Assembly: GCA_947630135.1 (NCBI GenBank) | Contig: CANRGH010000002.1 | Location: 124,001-188,000, forward strand | Length of the DNA stretch: 64,000 bases | Direction: 5' to 3' | Source of the DNA: an uncultured Monoglobus sp. | GTDB lineage: Bacteria > Bacillota > Clostridia > Monoglobales > Monoglobaceae | Shown: positions 8,301 to 16,638 of the stretch, piece after piece | Position numbering within the stretch: position 1 is the stretch's first letter | How the letters are laid out: the number at the start of each line of letters is the position of its first letter | Made by a program: the position numbers and the translations under genes | Notes under the pieces: generated by a model | What the model was told of the DNA's origin: nothing | What the model saw: only the letters and a program-made list of their open reading frames with translations | Database searches by the model: none

Positions 8301-11300
8301 TACGGGCGCGGGAGGCGTTGTGGGGTCGGTATCTCCGCTGTATTCGGGATTTAAGTATTTGTAGTCATACACAAAATCACCGATATTGCAGAGATATTTC
8401 TGTCCCTCCTTATAAGGCTCGCCTTTCGCGACAATATATAAATCGTGCTTGCCGGTAATGCCATCAATGTTTTTAAGATCAAGAGCGTACGATCCGGTCT
8501 CAGTCACATTGATCTTGGCGATCTCAACGCCGTCTTTTTTGTCAAGTCTCACCGAAACGGTCGGATTTGCGTCATAGTATCTGCTGATTGCCAAAGACGC
8601 GTTTGTGATACCCGTCAGGTCAACGCCTTTAAAGCAGAAACCGACTTCAACATCCTTTCTGTTGTTTACATATCCAACGGCGTTTCCGTCAACAACTTTC
8701 GGAACCGCTCCGTTATCGCTCGCGAAAAAGCCTGTGGCGGTATTCGCGAATACCGTGTTTGTGCCCTCCAGATACTTGGGTATCTGTTTTTCAAAATGCG
8801 TCACGGTGTATGTCTCGCCCGCCTTGCCCGCGATCGTCGCGATATTTGTGTCGGGATCGAACGCAAATTCCACATTGTTTCCGGCAGAGTCGACAATTGT
8901 TCCCAATCCCAGCTTTTCTTCGCGGATTCTGATGTCGCCGTCTCTGACCGCTTTCAGCGAGAGTTCGGTTATCTCGCCGTTTTGCCATGCCGCGGAGACT
9001 TCCGCGTTTTCGCGGGTCATAAATCCTTCAAACGAACCGTTTTTCCACGATGAAGGTATCGCGGGAATAACATCTATCGCTCCGGTATGGCTCTGCAGCA
9101 CCATTTCGGTTATTCCGGATGTCGCTCCGTAATTTCCGTCGATCTGGAAATCGGGGTGCTCGTCAAAAAGATTGGGAGCTGTGCGGCACAGGAAGAGCTG
9201 TTTGAGCATATTCTCCGTCTTGTCGCCCTGGAGAGCTCTGGCGTTCAAATTCATTCTCCACGCCAAACTCCAGCCTTTGCCGTCCGCGCTGTCCTTGGCG
9301 GTCGTTGAGCCTTGGAACGCTTTAAATATCTTTTGCTCGTTTACGTCGCTGCTGTAGGGATTAATGTGCGTTCCCGGGAACAGTTCCCAAAGGTGCGAGC
9401 AGTGTCTGTGGCCCGCTCCGACGCTGTGCTCCTTAATACTGATCTCTTCTCCCGTAAACGGATTTTTTATGTTCTTGTATTTTTCCGCGGTGGGGTTGTC
9501 GTTTTCGGTGAAATCAAACGTGACGTCGCCGCGCACCCATTCCTGGATACCGCCGTTTCCGACCACATCGGGAGCTATTTTGCCTTTCTCGCTCGCGAAA
9601 TAAGTCGAGGGCATCTGCTCGTCGATCTTCGCCAGCAGATCGGCATTTTCTCCGGTTTTGCCGAGTATTTCGCTCGCCTGCCGAACCATGTCATAGAGGT
9701 TTCTTACAAGCTGGGTGTCCATCGCGGGGCCGGGCTGAACGCCGCCCTGCTCGGGCGAGCAAGACGCGGCGGTGATCAGATAGCCTGTCTTGGGGTCGAC
9801 AACCAGGAACTGCGTGAAGAACTTGGCCGCGCCCACCATGTAGGGATAGACCTCGGCGAGATAAGCCTCGTCCTTGTTAAATTTATAGTACTGCCAAGCG
9901 TGGTCGAGCAGCCATGCTCCGCCCGTGGGCCACAGACCCGCCGTGGCGTTGTCTATCGGCTGAGTGCCGCGCCACAGATCAAAGTTGTGGTGCATTACCC
10001 ACGGGTCGCCGGGCTGATATGTCTCGCAGTTTCCTATTCCGTACTGATAATCGGCGGTAATACTTCCGCTCTGGGCCAGCTCCTTGAACGTGTCAATGAG
10101 AGTCTTTTCACTCTCGCCTATATTAAGAGGCTGAGCCGCCCAGTAGTTCATCTCGGTGTTGATATTTATCGTGTATTTTCCGTTCCAGCCCGCAGTCATG
10201 GCGGCGTTCCACTTTCCGGTCAGATTAAGGGGCTGGCTCTCCTGTATCTCGATATCATCGCCGCTTGCGGCGCGTCCGTCGCGGGCGCCCGAAAGCAGAA
10301 GATATTTGCCGTAATTGAACTCAAGCACCGCCAGTTTGTAATCTCCGTCGTCGTATGTGGTCTTTATGCCGTTGGCTGCCGCCTTTGACGCATTGCTGTC
10401 AGAGCCGGTAAGATAGCCCGAATTTCCTCCTATATCCTTGCGCACTCTCTTCTCGGTGGGAGTGTCAGTGTACTCGTAGCCCTCTTTATTGTCTATTGTC
10501 AGACTTGATTTTGAATACTGCTCCGTAAAATCGGCGAGATGACGCGCTTTTATCTGCTCGTAATTTCTCTTTTGAACATTCGCTGAATATCTGTCGCAGT
10601 CACGTCCGGGCTTTGAGTTGTCAAGATTCAGATAATCAACATAATTCGTGGCGCCCACAACATAAACCGTGGCGCTTTTGCCGCCTTTTACCGAGACGGT
10701 CTTGTTATCCTCGCTTACCGAAAACGCTCCGTCTCCCTCAAGTATCATTCTCGCCTCAAAGGTTATAGCGTTCAGTCTTGAGGGCTGTCCGTTGTTAGAA
10801 TTTCCGTTTCTGACACTTGCGGTCAGTTTAACCTCTTTGTCACTTACCTTTGTATACTTTGCAACATCTTCATGGTATGTATGCAGCTCGGCGCTCATAT
10901 TAAGCTCGCCGTCGGTTTCAACATGGGTCGCCACAGTCTGATCGGGATAGCTTGCAAAGCTCTCGCGCTTATAGTGCTTGCCTCCCAGATCATACTCAAC
11001 CGTCACGATACCGGTTTTCATATCAAGACTCTTGGTGTAGTTCTCCGCGTCCTTGTAGCTCTGACCGAAATCAAGATATACCTCGGCAAAAGACTTATAC
11101 GCTCTCTGACCCGTAGGGGTGCCCAAGAATTTCGCTTCAACCAGACTGTGGAGATTCCACCTGTCCTGAACGGCCGACTGCTCCTTGGCGTTGTTTACGC
11201 CGAGCGCCATATTTGAGATGCTCTTGTTCGCGTAATCGGGGAACTGAGTTCTGAAAGCCTCATCACCCACGATCGCGTCGGCCGAGCCTATCTCGGCGGG

Positions 11301-11879
11301 TGTGCCGTCGGCGTTCGCGCCGCGGAAATATTTCCAGCCGCCGTCATTGCTGCCGCCGGTTTGATTTTGAGTGGTTATTGTCTTGGCGTTTGTCGTTCCG
11401 TCAACGGTCGTAACCTTGTTGCCGTTTTCATCGATCAGTTCTCCGTACGGTGAACCGTCCCAGCAGGTGTCCTCGTTGATCTGAATAACGTCCTTGTCGA
11501 TTCCTCCGGCTACCATTGCCGCCATGCGGCCGTTGCCGATTGGATAGAAGTGGGTCCAGAGATATTCAGAATATGCCCAGCCGGTGAAATACTTGCCTTT
11601 CGCCTCATACGGCTTTTGAATATCGTTTCCGTTTCTGTCCTTCGCATTTGATTTTTTGTCGGCATTTGGGTTGATCTTCGCGGCGTTTTCATAAACGCCG
11701 TCGCGCGCGAGCACTTCGTCGATGGTGGTATCGGTCCACATGGTGGTTTCGGGGTCGAATTTCGCCGCCGCTGTTTCCGCCGCGGCGGAGTCAACGCTTT
11801 CGGTCTCCGCGAAAACCGCGGGAGCCGCCGTCAGAACCATTGCCGCCGACAGAGCGGACGCCAACAATCTTTTTAACAT
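5388..11879 (-). CDS. Secreted multidomain GH95 glycosidase - CE8 pectin methylesterase
   Basis: A 2163-residue exported protein. Residues 1-24 are a signal peptide (MLKRLLASALSAAMVLTAAP). Residues about 45-1040 form a GH95 module (alpha-L-fucosidase / alpha-L-galactosidase family): INTEMNYW near 572 matches the catalytic Asn pair, CSPEQGG near 705 the acid Glu, and FQIDGNYG near 910 the conserved Asp. Then come a CBM-like beta-sandwich (about 1045-1185), a small beta-module, a Thr/Ala/Pro linker (about 1290-1340), and a CE8 pectinesterase with QDTIG (about 1549), DYICGSATAVFDNCE and GRPWG (about 1628). The last 450 residues are Ig-like and concanavalin-like beta domains. It probably removes terminal L-sugars and methyl esters from pectin side chains outside the cell. 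No SLH or sortase signal is visible. The RBS AGGAGGAATTTTT is strong. Confidence 0.9.
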   Translation of the reverse strand: MLKRLLASALSAAMVLTAAPAVFAETESVDSAAAETAAAKFDPETTMWTDTTIDEVLARDGVYENAAKINPNADKKSNAKDRNGNDIQKPYEAKGKYFTGWAYSEYLWTHFYPIGNGRMAAMVAGGIDKDVIQINEDTCWDGSPYGELIDENGNKVTTVDGTTNAKTITTQNQTGGSNDGGWKYFRGANADGTPAEIGSADAIVGDEAFRTQFPDYANKSISNMALGVNNAKEQSAVQDRWNLHSLVEAKFLGTPTGQRAYKSFAEVYLDFGQSYKDAENYTKSLDMKTGIVTVEYDLGGKHYKRESFASYPDQTVATHVETDGELNMSAELHTYHEDVAKYTKVSDKEVKLTASVRNGNSNNGQPSRLNAITFEARMILEGDGAFSVSEDNKTVSVKGGKSATVYVVGATNYVDYLNLDNSKPGRDCDRYSANVQKRNYEQIKARHLADFTEQYSKSSLTIDNKEGYEYTDTPTEKRVRKDIGGNSGYLTGSDSNASKAAANGIKTTYDDGDYKLAVLEFNYGKYLLLSGARDGRAASGDDIEIQESQPLNLTGKWNAAMTAGWNGKYTININTEMNYWAAQPLNIGESEKTLIDTFKELAQSGSITADYQYGIGNCETYQPGDPWVMHHNFDLWRGTQPIDNATAGLWPTGGAWLLDHAWQYYKFNKDEAYLAEVYPYMVGAAKFFTQFLVVDPKTGYLITAASCSPEQGGVQPGPAMDTQLVRNLYDMVRQASEILGKTGENADLLAKIDEQMPSTYFASEKGKIAPDVVGNGGIQEWVRGDVTFDFTENDNPTAEKYKNIKNPFTGEEISIKEHSVGAGHRHCSHLWELFPGTHINPYSSDVNEQKIFKAFQGSTTAKDSADGKGWSLAWRMNLNARALQGDKTENMLKQLFLCRTAPNLFDEHPDFQIDGNYGATSGITEMVLQSHTGAIDVIPAIPSSWKNGSFEGFMTRENAEVSAAWQNGEITELSLKAVRDGDIRIREEKLGLGTIVDSAGNNVEFAFDPDTNIATIAGKAGETYTVTHFEKQIPKYLEGTNTVFANTATGFFASDNGAVPKVVDGNAVGYVNNRKDVEVGFCFKGVDLTGITNASLAISRYYDANPTVSVRLDKKDGVEIAKINVTETGSYALDLKNIDGITGKHDLYIVAKGEPYKEGQKYLCNIGDFVYDYKYLNPEYSGDTDPTTPPAPVSYDYEITNASYGADGTLGVSLSYNGTEASPKAKLMVGVYDESDEKIMLDSAVYDIEGTDVKNLDFKKPETGKVKLYVWDGTDTIEPKGAVYEVGTDVPASTPTAAPTAAPTNAPTTAPTANPTNAPTLAPTAKPTAAPTADPAAKGVYIGETKYNTISEAVAAAAAMNPKSEADRVYIDIAPGTYREQIVVKTPYITLRKKAGSEGDALLTWYYGLGSLYDSCNESGYYDPQAIGDGKSYGPKDWGPALKVDKTATGFTAENLILENSYNRYYTEEELTDITGVDPDTNNGNFHRVEWINEQKAAGKSDDEINAYLQSRDNITYKGVDGSPRERCAALHCSADKAVFLNCEIISTQDTIGINSGRMYFKNCKLGGTTDYICGSATAVFDNCELYVNAGGKGESATVTAPSNTKESEGYLFYNCYVTGSSVAQPGNMGRPWGAPPGPAAAYINTKIGNAAKGSSSDPYLISSSGWTDMSGNKPEEARFYEYGSVDDSGKAVDVSKRRGQLLDEWTMLRYNPYTFTKGSDDWDPAGVKSKYEGVDGVLASTNIDTSDGTKSEIDLPAAPSGYEFKWESDSEFATVNGNKLSLIRPANGEQPIDATVILYARTAADKSIGDKKSISFKIQPTSDTENVFTLNGNVTLNPASDNEQTVTIRVKKNNAVIKTVNVTVPANQTTASYTAENIPVGTYTVTASISDTAYNIDTLEAEITGAKGDTKTFDVSAKKMETITKTSTDFAGMDPTITAASGFSAGVYTANGSESANLGSGNVVYKLTKNEGATVKNNVGVSFDLKKLLGNGTLNNSKTIKFSYDFLMETTDYYPSDQSYFDLATSTDNKGQNIADQTRFARWAVMKGWGQINLFGPGNARINGDNTQFDKNNTMKNRWYTIEALIDLENKSITSTLYDRDKDMEILNKKPFTIAAAGSADYPTDVNLDNLYFNIYMDNKGNTANKMEYYFDNLTIEYQDFE

Positions 11880-12063
11880 AAAAATTCCTCCTAACGTAGT
11901 GATTAGCGAACGTAGTGATTAGTAATTAGTGAATAGCGATTAGAACATCCTTTTTTGCCTTCCCCTTAAGGGGAAGGTGGGTTTTTGCCCGTACGGGCAA
12001 AAAGTCGGATGAGGTGTCAATCATTCGTTTCACAAATCACCGAATTTATTATTTCATGATTTT
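11880..12063 (-). other. Hairpin-bearing 5' leader of the GH95-CE8 gene
   Basis: The region between the inferred promoter and the start codon contains two perfect palindromes, TTTTTGCCCGTACGGGCAAAAA (11982-12003) and CCTTCCCCTTAAGGGGAAGG (11958-11977). Near the start codon are runs of the GTAGTGATTAGCGAA repeat seen elsewhere in the window. These look like inserted intergenic repeats that now form part of the leader. Confidence 0.5.
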
Positions 12064-12069
12064 ATTTTA
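12064..12069 (-). promoter_or_regulatory. -10 element of the GH95-CE8 gene
   Basis: TAAAAT on the minus strand, 23 nt from the nearer MocR box. The second GH95 promoter has the same 23-nt distance. A competing TATAAT lies 7 nt upstream. No good -35 is present, as expected for an activator-dependent promoter. Confidence 0.45.
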
Positions 12070-12092
12070 CATTATAATTTAACATTCAAAAA

Positions 12093-12128
12093 GAGCCAGT
12101 TTGATATTATTTTTATGGGGCCAGATCG
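12093..12128 (-). promoter_or_regulatory. Candidate MocR operator A, upstream of the GH95-CE8 gene
   Basis: Written on the plus strand, GAGCCAGTT and GGGGCCAGATCG form two direct-repeat boxes whose GCCAG cores are 25 bp apart. It aligns without gaps to operator B (15158-15193) with 26 of 36 identical bases, the matches concentrated in the two boxes. The distal box overlaps the last codons of the upstream GH95 gene. MocR-family dimers bind paired direct repeats. Confidence 0.6.
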
Positions 12129-15085
12129 ATTTTGTAGGTTTCTCCGGCTTTGCCGCGAATCTCGGTTATATTCGTTTCGGGATCAAATTTATGTTCCGCC
12201 GCGTTTCCGAACGGGTCAAAAACGCCGACCGCCTTTATTCTTATTCTTATAACGCCGTCTCTTAACGCTTTCACCGAAAGGTCTGTCAGCTTTCCGTCCT
12301 TCCACGCCGCCGAGACCTCGGCGTTTTCGCGGGTCTTAAAGCCGCGGAACTCTCCGCGTTTCCACGTTCTCGGCAGCGCGGGAAGCGGCTCGATCGCGCC
12401 GGTGTGGCTCTGAAGCAGCATTTCGGCTATCCCCGCGGCCGCGCCGAGGTTCCCGTCGATCTGGAAATCGGGGTGCTGATCAAAAAGATTTGGGGCCATG
12501 CGGCACAAAATAATCTGCCTCAGCATGTCCTCGGCCTTTTCGGGGCACAGAGCGCGGGCGTTCAGGTTCATTCTCCACGCGAGACTCCAGCCCTTTCCGT
12601 CAGCGTCGTCCTTGGCGGCGAGGGATTTGCGGAACGCCTCGAACAACCTTTTTTGACCGCCGTCCCGCGGGTTTAAACGCGTTCCGGGGTACAGCTCCCA
12701 AAGGTGCGAGCAGTGGCGGTGGAACGAGCGATTCGACGCGGCGTGGGCCTTTATTTCAAGCGTTTCACCGCTGAACGGGTTTGTTATGTTCGGAAAACAT
12801 TCCTCGGTCTTGTTCGCCGTGTTGCCGAAGTCAAAGCTCACATCGCCCCTCGCCCATTCGGCTATCAAACCGTTTTCGTCGATAATATCGGGCGCGATCT
12901 TTCCTTTCTCGTCCGCGAAATATTCCGAGGGCATCTGCCCGGCGATCTTTCCGAGCAGCTCCGCGTCCTCGTCCGTTCTGCCCAGAACAGCGGCGGCCTT
13001 GTTCACAATGTCATACAGGCCGCGGATAAGCTGGGTGTCCATAGCGGGGCCGGGCTGCACTCCGCCTTGCTCGGGCGAACACGAGGCGGCCGTGATCAGG
13101 TAGCCCGTCTTCGGATCGGCGACGAGGAACTCGGTAAAGAAGCGCGCCGCGCCCGCCATATAAGGATAAAGCTCCGCGAGATATTTTTCGTCTTTATTAT
13201 ATTGATAATACTGCCACGCGTGGTGCAGCAGCCACGCGCCGCCCGTGGGCCACAGTCCCGCGGTCGCGTTGTCGATCGGCTGGGTGCCGCGCCACAGGTC
13301 AAAATTATGATGCGTGACCCACGGATCGCCGGGTCTGTATGTCGTGCTGTCGCCTATCCCGTACTGAAAATCGGCGGTGACGCTGCCGCTTTTCGCGAGA
13401 TCGGCGAGCACGTCGAGCAGCGGCCTCTCGCAGCCGCTCAAATTCATGATCTGCGCCGCCCAGTAGTTCATCTCGGTGTTTATGTTTATCGTGTATTTTC
13501 CGTTCCAGCCCGCGGTCATCGCCGCGTTCCATTTTCCGGTCAGATTGAGCGGCTGGCTTTCGTGAATTTCGAGCCCGCCGTTTTCGGCTTTCCTGCCGGG
13601 CCTTGAGCCCGACAAAATCAGGTATTTCCCGAAATTGAAGATCAGCGCCGCGAGAGCGCGGTCGCCGCCGTCATAGGACGTTGTTATCCCGTTTTCTGCC
13701 GCCGAGCGCAAGTCCGCTCCCGAGCCGGACATAAATCCCGAATTTCCGTCTATGTCGCGGCGCACCCGCTTTTCGGTCGGAATATCCGAGGCCCCGCCGC
13801 CCAGCGTGAGGCTTGACTTTGAAAATTCGGACGTAAAGTCGGCCATATGGCGCGCCCTTATCTCGCCATAACCGCGCTTTTTTATGTTTTCGGAATACCG
13901 GTCGCAGTCGCGCGCGGGCTTTGAATTGTCAAGCGTCATAAAATCGACATAATTCGTTGCGCCGATTATATAAACCGCCGCGCTTTTGCCGCCCTTCGCG
14001 AATATTTTTCTGCCGTCGTCGGACACGGAAAACACGCAGTCTCCCTCGATCAGCATTCTCGCCTCGAACTGTATCATATTGGTTTCGGCGATCCCGCCGT
14101 CTCTGTTTCCGTCGGTCGCGGCGGCGCGCAGCCTTATTTCCCTGTCGCTTATTTTGGCGTAACGGCACTCGGCGCTGTGATAGGTGTGCAGCTCCGCGGA
14201 AAAATTGAGCTCGCCGTCCGTTTCGATACGCGTCACGACCGCCTGATCGGGATAGCTCGCGAAAACCTCTCTTTTATAATGGCGGCCGCCCGCGTCATAT
14301 TCCGTCGTGACAACGCCGGTCTCAAGGTTGAGGCTTTTTATGTAGTTTTCGGCGCTCTCAAAGCTGTGGCCGAAATCAAGATAAAGCTCGACAAAGGATT
14401 TATATGCCCGCTGTTTATATGGCGCGCCGAGAAATTTCGCCTCGACCAGGCCGTGCAGGTTCTGTCTGCCTTGGACCGCGTCGGCGGTTCTTGAGTTGTC
14501 AATGCCGAGCGCAAGGCTCGATATGCTCTTGTCGGCAATCTCCGGAAAGCTTTTTCTGAACTCCTCATCGCCGACAAGCGCGCCTTCCGCGCCTATCTCC
14601 GCCGGGCGTCCGTCCGCGTCCGCTCCGCGGTAATATCTCCAGCCACCCTTAACGCTGCCGCCCGTGAAGCTGCCGTCTCTCACCCTGATTACGCCCTTTG
14701 TCTCACGGGCCTCGCTCATGGTTCTTATAACGTTCCCGCTCTCGTCCTCAAGCGTTCCGTAGGGCGAGCCGTCCCAGCAGGTGTCCTCGTTGATCTGAAC
14801 GACCTCGCGGTCAATTCCGCCCGCAGCCATCGCCGCGAGCCGTCCGCAGCCCACGGGATAAAAGTGCGTCCAGAGAAATTCGGAGTATGACCAGGCGGAA
14901 AACCGTCCGCCCTCGTCAAGATACGGCTTCTGTATCCCGCCGTTTTTGCCTTGAACGTCCTCGGTCTTTGACGCGTTCGGGTCGATCTCGGCGGCGTTTT
15001 TATAAACTCCGCCGCGCTCCAGAACTCTCTCGACGGGCGTGTCGGTCCAGATTACGGTTTCGGGATCAAATCGTGTATTTTTCAT
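12113..15085 (-). CDS. GH95 alpha-L-fucosidase / alpha-L-galactosidase-like enzyme, probably cytosolic
   Basis: A paralogue of the GH95 module of the downstream gene, with no signal peptide and no extra domains. I start it at the ATG at 15085 (MKNTRFDPETVIW, 990 residues), which follows GAGAGGCAG; the upstream ATG in the track overlaps the -10 TATAAT. The same catalytic signatures are present: INTEMNYWAAQ (about 533), SCSPEQGG (about 666) and FQIDGNLG (about 872). GH95 enzymes hydrolyse terminal alpha-1,2-L-fucose or alpha-L-galactose by inversion. The secreted copy could act on polymer and this one on imported oligosaccharides; that division is inferred. It is transcribed divergently from the MocR regulator and shares its operator with the secreted GH95 gene. 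Confidence 0.9.
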   Translation of the reverse strand: MKNTRFDPETVIWTDTPVERVLERGGVYKNAAEIDPNASKTEDVQGKNGGIQKPYLDEGGRFSAWSYSEFLWTHFYPVGCGRLAAMAAGGIDREVVQINEDTCWDGSPYGTLEDESGNVIRTMSEARETKGVIRVRDGSFTGGSVKGGWRYYRGADADGRPAEIGAEGALVGDEEFRKSFPEIADKSISSLALGIDNSRTADAVQGRQNLHGLVEAKFLGAPYKQRAYKSFVELYLDFGHSFESAENYIKSLNLETGVVTTEYDAGGRHYKREVFASYPDQAVVTRIETDGELNFSAELHTYHSAECRYAKISDREIRLRAAATDGNRDGGIAETNMIQFEARMLIEGDCVFSVSDDGRKIFAKGGKSAAVYIIGATNYVDFMTLDNSKPARDCDRYSENIKKRGYGEIRARHMADFTSEFSKSSLTLGGGASDIPTEKRVRRDIDGNSGFMSGSGADLRSAAENGITTSYDGGDRALAALIFNFGKYLILSGSRPGRKAENGGLEIHESQPLNLTGKWNAAMTAGWNGKYTININTEMNYWAAQIMNLSGCERPLLDVLADLAKSGSVTADFQYGIGDSTTYRPGDPWVTHHNFDLWRGTQPIDNATAGLWPTGGAWLLHHAWQYYQYNKDEKYLAELYPYMAGAARFFTEFLVADPKTGYLITAASCSPEQGGVQPGPAMDTQLIRGLYDIVNKAAAVLGRTDEDAELLGKIAGQMPSEYFADEKGKIAPDIIDENGLIAEWARGDVSFDFGNTANKTEECFPNITNPFSGETLEIKAHAASNRSFHRHCSHLWELYPGTRLNPRDGGQKRLFEAFRKSLAAKDDADGKGWSLAWRMNLNARALCPEKAEDMLRQIILCRMAPNLFDQHPDFQIDGNLGAAAGIAEMLLQSHTGAIEPLPALPRTWKRGEFRGFKTRENAEVSAAWKDGKLTDLSVKALRDGVIRIRIKAVGVFDPFGNAAEHKFDPETNITEIRGKAGETYKIDLAP

Positions 15086-15128
15086 AATTTCTGCCTCTCG
15101 GTTTTCTTCAAAATAATTACATATCATA

Positions 15129-15134
15129 ATTATA
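15129..15134 (-). promoter_or_regulatory. -10 element of the second GH95 gene
   Basis: TATAAT on the minus strand, with only a weak TACACC at the -35 position, directly next to the nearer MocR box. This fits an activator-dependent promoter. Confidence 0.55.
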
Positions 15135-15157
15135 CATCCGCGCCGCGGGTCGGTGTA

Positions 15158-15193
15158 GGGCCAGTTGGCACCAAAATGTATGGGGCCAGATCG
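15158..15193. promoter_or_regulatory. Candidate MocR operator B, between the divergent GH95 and mocR genes
   Basis: GGGCCAGTT and GGGGCCAGATCG form two direct-repeat boxes 25 bp apart (core GGGCCAG at 15158 and 15183). The left box abuts the -35 position of the GH95 promoter; the right box ends about 7 bp before the -35 of the regulator's own promoter. One site could therefore activate GH95 and control the regulator. Confidence 0.65.
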
Positions 15194-15200
15194 TTTTTTA

Positions 15201-15229
15201 TTGACTTGAATGAAAGCGAATGATAAAAT
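15201..15229 (+). promoter_or_regulatory. SigA-type promoter of the MocR gene
   Basis: TTGACT - 17 bp - TAAAAT, 33 bp before the ATG at 15262. Confidence 0.8.
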
Positions 15230-15252
15230 AAAAGCATAGTAAATTTAAGTGA

Positions 15253-16638
15253 GTGACTGCAATGAAAGGTTTGAAACACATTCTGAACAAAAACTCCGAC
15301 ACGCCGCTTTACGTTCAGCTCGCCGATCTGCTCACGGAAAACATAATCGCGGGACGGATCGCCGACGGCGAGAAGCTGCCCTCGCGGCGCGGACTTTCGG
15401 AGGAGCTCGGGCTGTCTAAAAACACGGTGGAGCTCGCCTATCAGAGGCTTATCGAGGAGGGCTACGCGGCGGCGCGCTCGCGGAGCGGCTACTTTGCCCG
15501 CCGCACAAGCCCGATAAACACCGACATCTCGGAGCCCGATTTTTACGGCACTCCGGGAATATCATATGTCATGAGCCAGAACGGGACCGACACCGACGCG
15601 GTGCCGGCCGGCGCTATCACCAAGCTGTGCCGCGAGATAAGCTACGATAATCCCGGTCTGTTAAATTACGGCCACAAGTACGGCGAGAGCGAGCTGCGCC
15701 GCGCGATCTCGCACAATCTCTATGATCTGCACGGGATTTCCTGCCCGGCGGGAAGGATCATAATCGGCGCGGGAACCGATTATCTTTTGCAGCAGCTCGT
15801 GAGCGTTATGGGCGACGGCGCGGTTTTCGGGTTTGAGAACCCCTGCTTCGCGCGGAGCTATGTTCCGGTCAAAAACACGGGCGCGAAGACCGAGCTGATC
15901 AACACGCGGATCGACGCTTTTCCGTTGGACGGGCTCAAAAGCAGCGGCGTCACGGTTATGTATGCCTCGCCCGACATGCAGTTCCCCACCGCGCGGAGAA
16001 TGAGCGCGGCGGAGCGGAGCGGCCTGCTTGAGTGGGCGGCCGAAAAGCCCGAAAGATATATAATCGAGGCGGATTTTGACCTTGACTTCGCGGAAAGGCC
16101 CGGACGCACCCTGATCTCGCAGGCGCCCGACAAGGTGATCTTCCTCGGCTCGTTCTACCGCAGCATAGCGCCCGCGTTCAGCGGAGCGTTTGTCGTTCTG
16201 CCCGACGAGCTGAAAAAAAGCTTTGACATGCGGCTGCCGTACTACACCTGCCTTAAATCGAGGCTTGAGCAGCGGGTGATCGCCGAGTATTTAAGAAGCG
16301 GAAAATACCGCAGCCACACCGAAAAGCTGCGGAAATTATACAAAGAAAAACGCCGCCTTTTAAAGACGGCGCTGCTTGAGTCGCCGATAGCCCCGAACAT
16401 TGAGATATACGGAGCCGACAGCGGAACATATTTTATTGTTTCGGTCAGAAACGGCATGAGCGAGGCGGAGCTTAAAAACGCCGCGGCTGCGTGCGGAGTC
16501 AAGCTTATCCCGCTTTCCGCCTGCCTTATAAACACGAGCGAGGCCCTGCCCGAAAACTCGTTCATCGTCGGCTTCGGCCAGCTTACGCCCGAACTGATAC
16601 GCGGCGCGGCCGACGGCCTTATAAAGGCGTGGGGCTAA
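15253..16638 (+). CDS. MocR-type (GntR-aminotransferase) transcription regulator
   Basis: A 461-residue regulator with an N-terminal GntR winged helix (about 15-85: PLYVQLADLLTENIIAGRI, KLPSRRGLSEELGLSKNTVE). The large C-terminal part has the fold of a type-I PLP aminotransferase (about 110-461, with SPDMQFPTARRMS). MocR proteins bind PLP or amino compounds through this domain. I did not identify the PLP lysine with certainty. It starts at GTG 15253 or, more likely, ATG 15262 (458 residues). It is divergent from the second GH95 gene, and the shared two-box operators suggest it controls both GH95 genes and possibly itself. A MocR regulator for plant-glycan enzymes is uncommon; the effector is unknown. 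It overlaps the convergent spoIIR by 4 bp. Confidence 0.92.
   Translation: MTAMKGLKHILNKNSDTPLYVQLADLLTENIIAGRIADGEKLPSRRGLSEELGLSKNTVELAYQRLIEEGYAAARSRSGYFARRTSPINTDISEPDFYGTPGISYVMSQNGTDTDAVPAGAITKLCREISYDNPGLLNYGHKYGESELRRAISHNLYDLHGISCPAGRIIIGAGTDYLLQQLVSVMGDGAVFGFENPCFARSYVPVKNTGAKTELINTRIDAFPLDGLKSSGVTVMYASPDMQFPTARRMSAAERSGLLEWAAEKPERYIIEADFDLDFAERPGRTLISQAPDKVIFLGSFYRSIAPAFSGAFVVLPDELKKSFDMRLPYYTCLKSRLEQRVIAEYLRSGKYRSHTEKLRKLYKEKRRLLKTALLESPIAPNIEIYGADSGTYFIVSVRNGMSEAELKNAAAACGVKLIPLSACLINTSEALPENSFIVGFGQLTPELIRGAADGLIKAWG

Noticed and set aside
12114-15193. 15-bp direct repeat TATGGGGCCAGATCG flanking the second GH95 gene, as a possible transposition scar
   Set aside because: The similarity extends over 36 bp with two GGCCAG boxes at the same place relative to each GH95 promoter, so a regulator operator explains it better.
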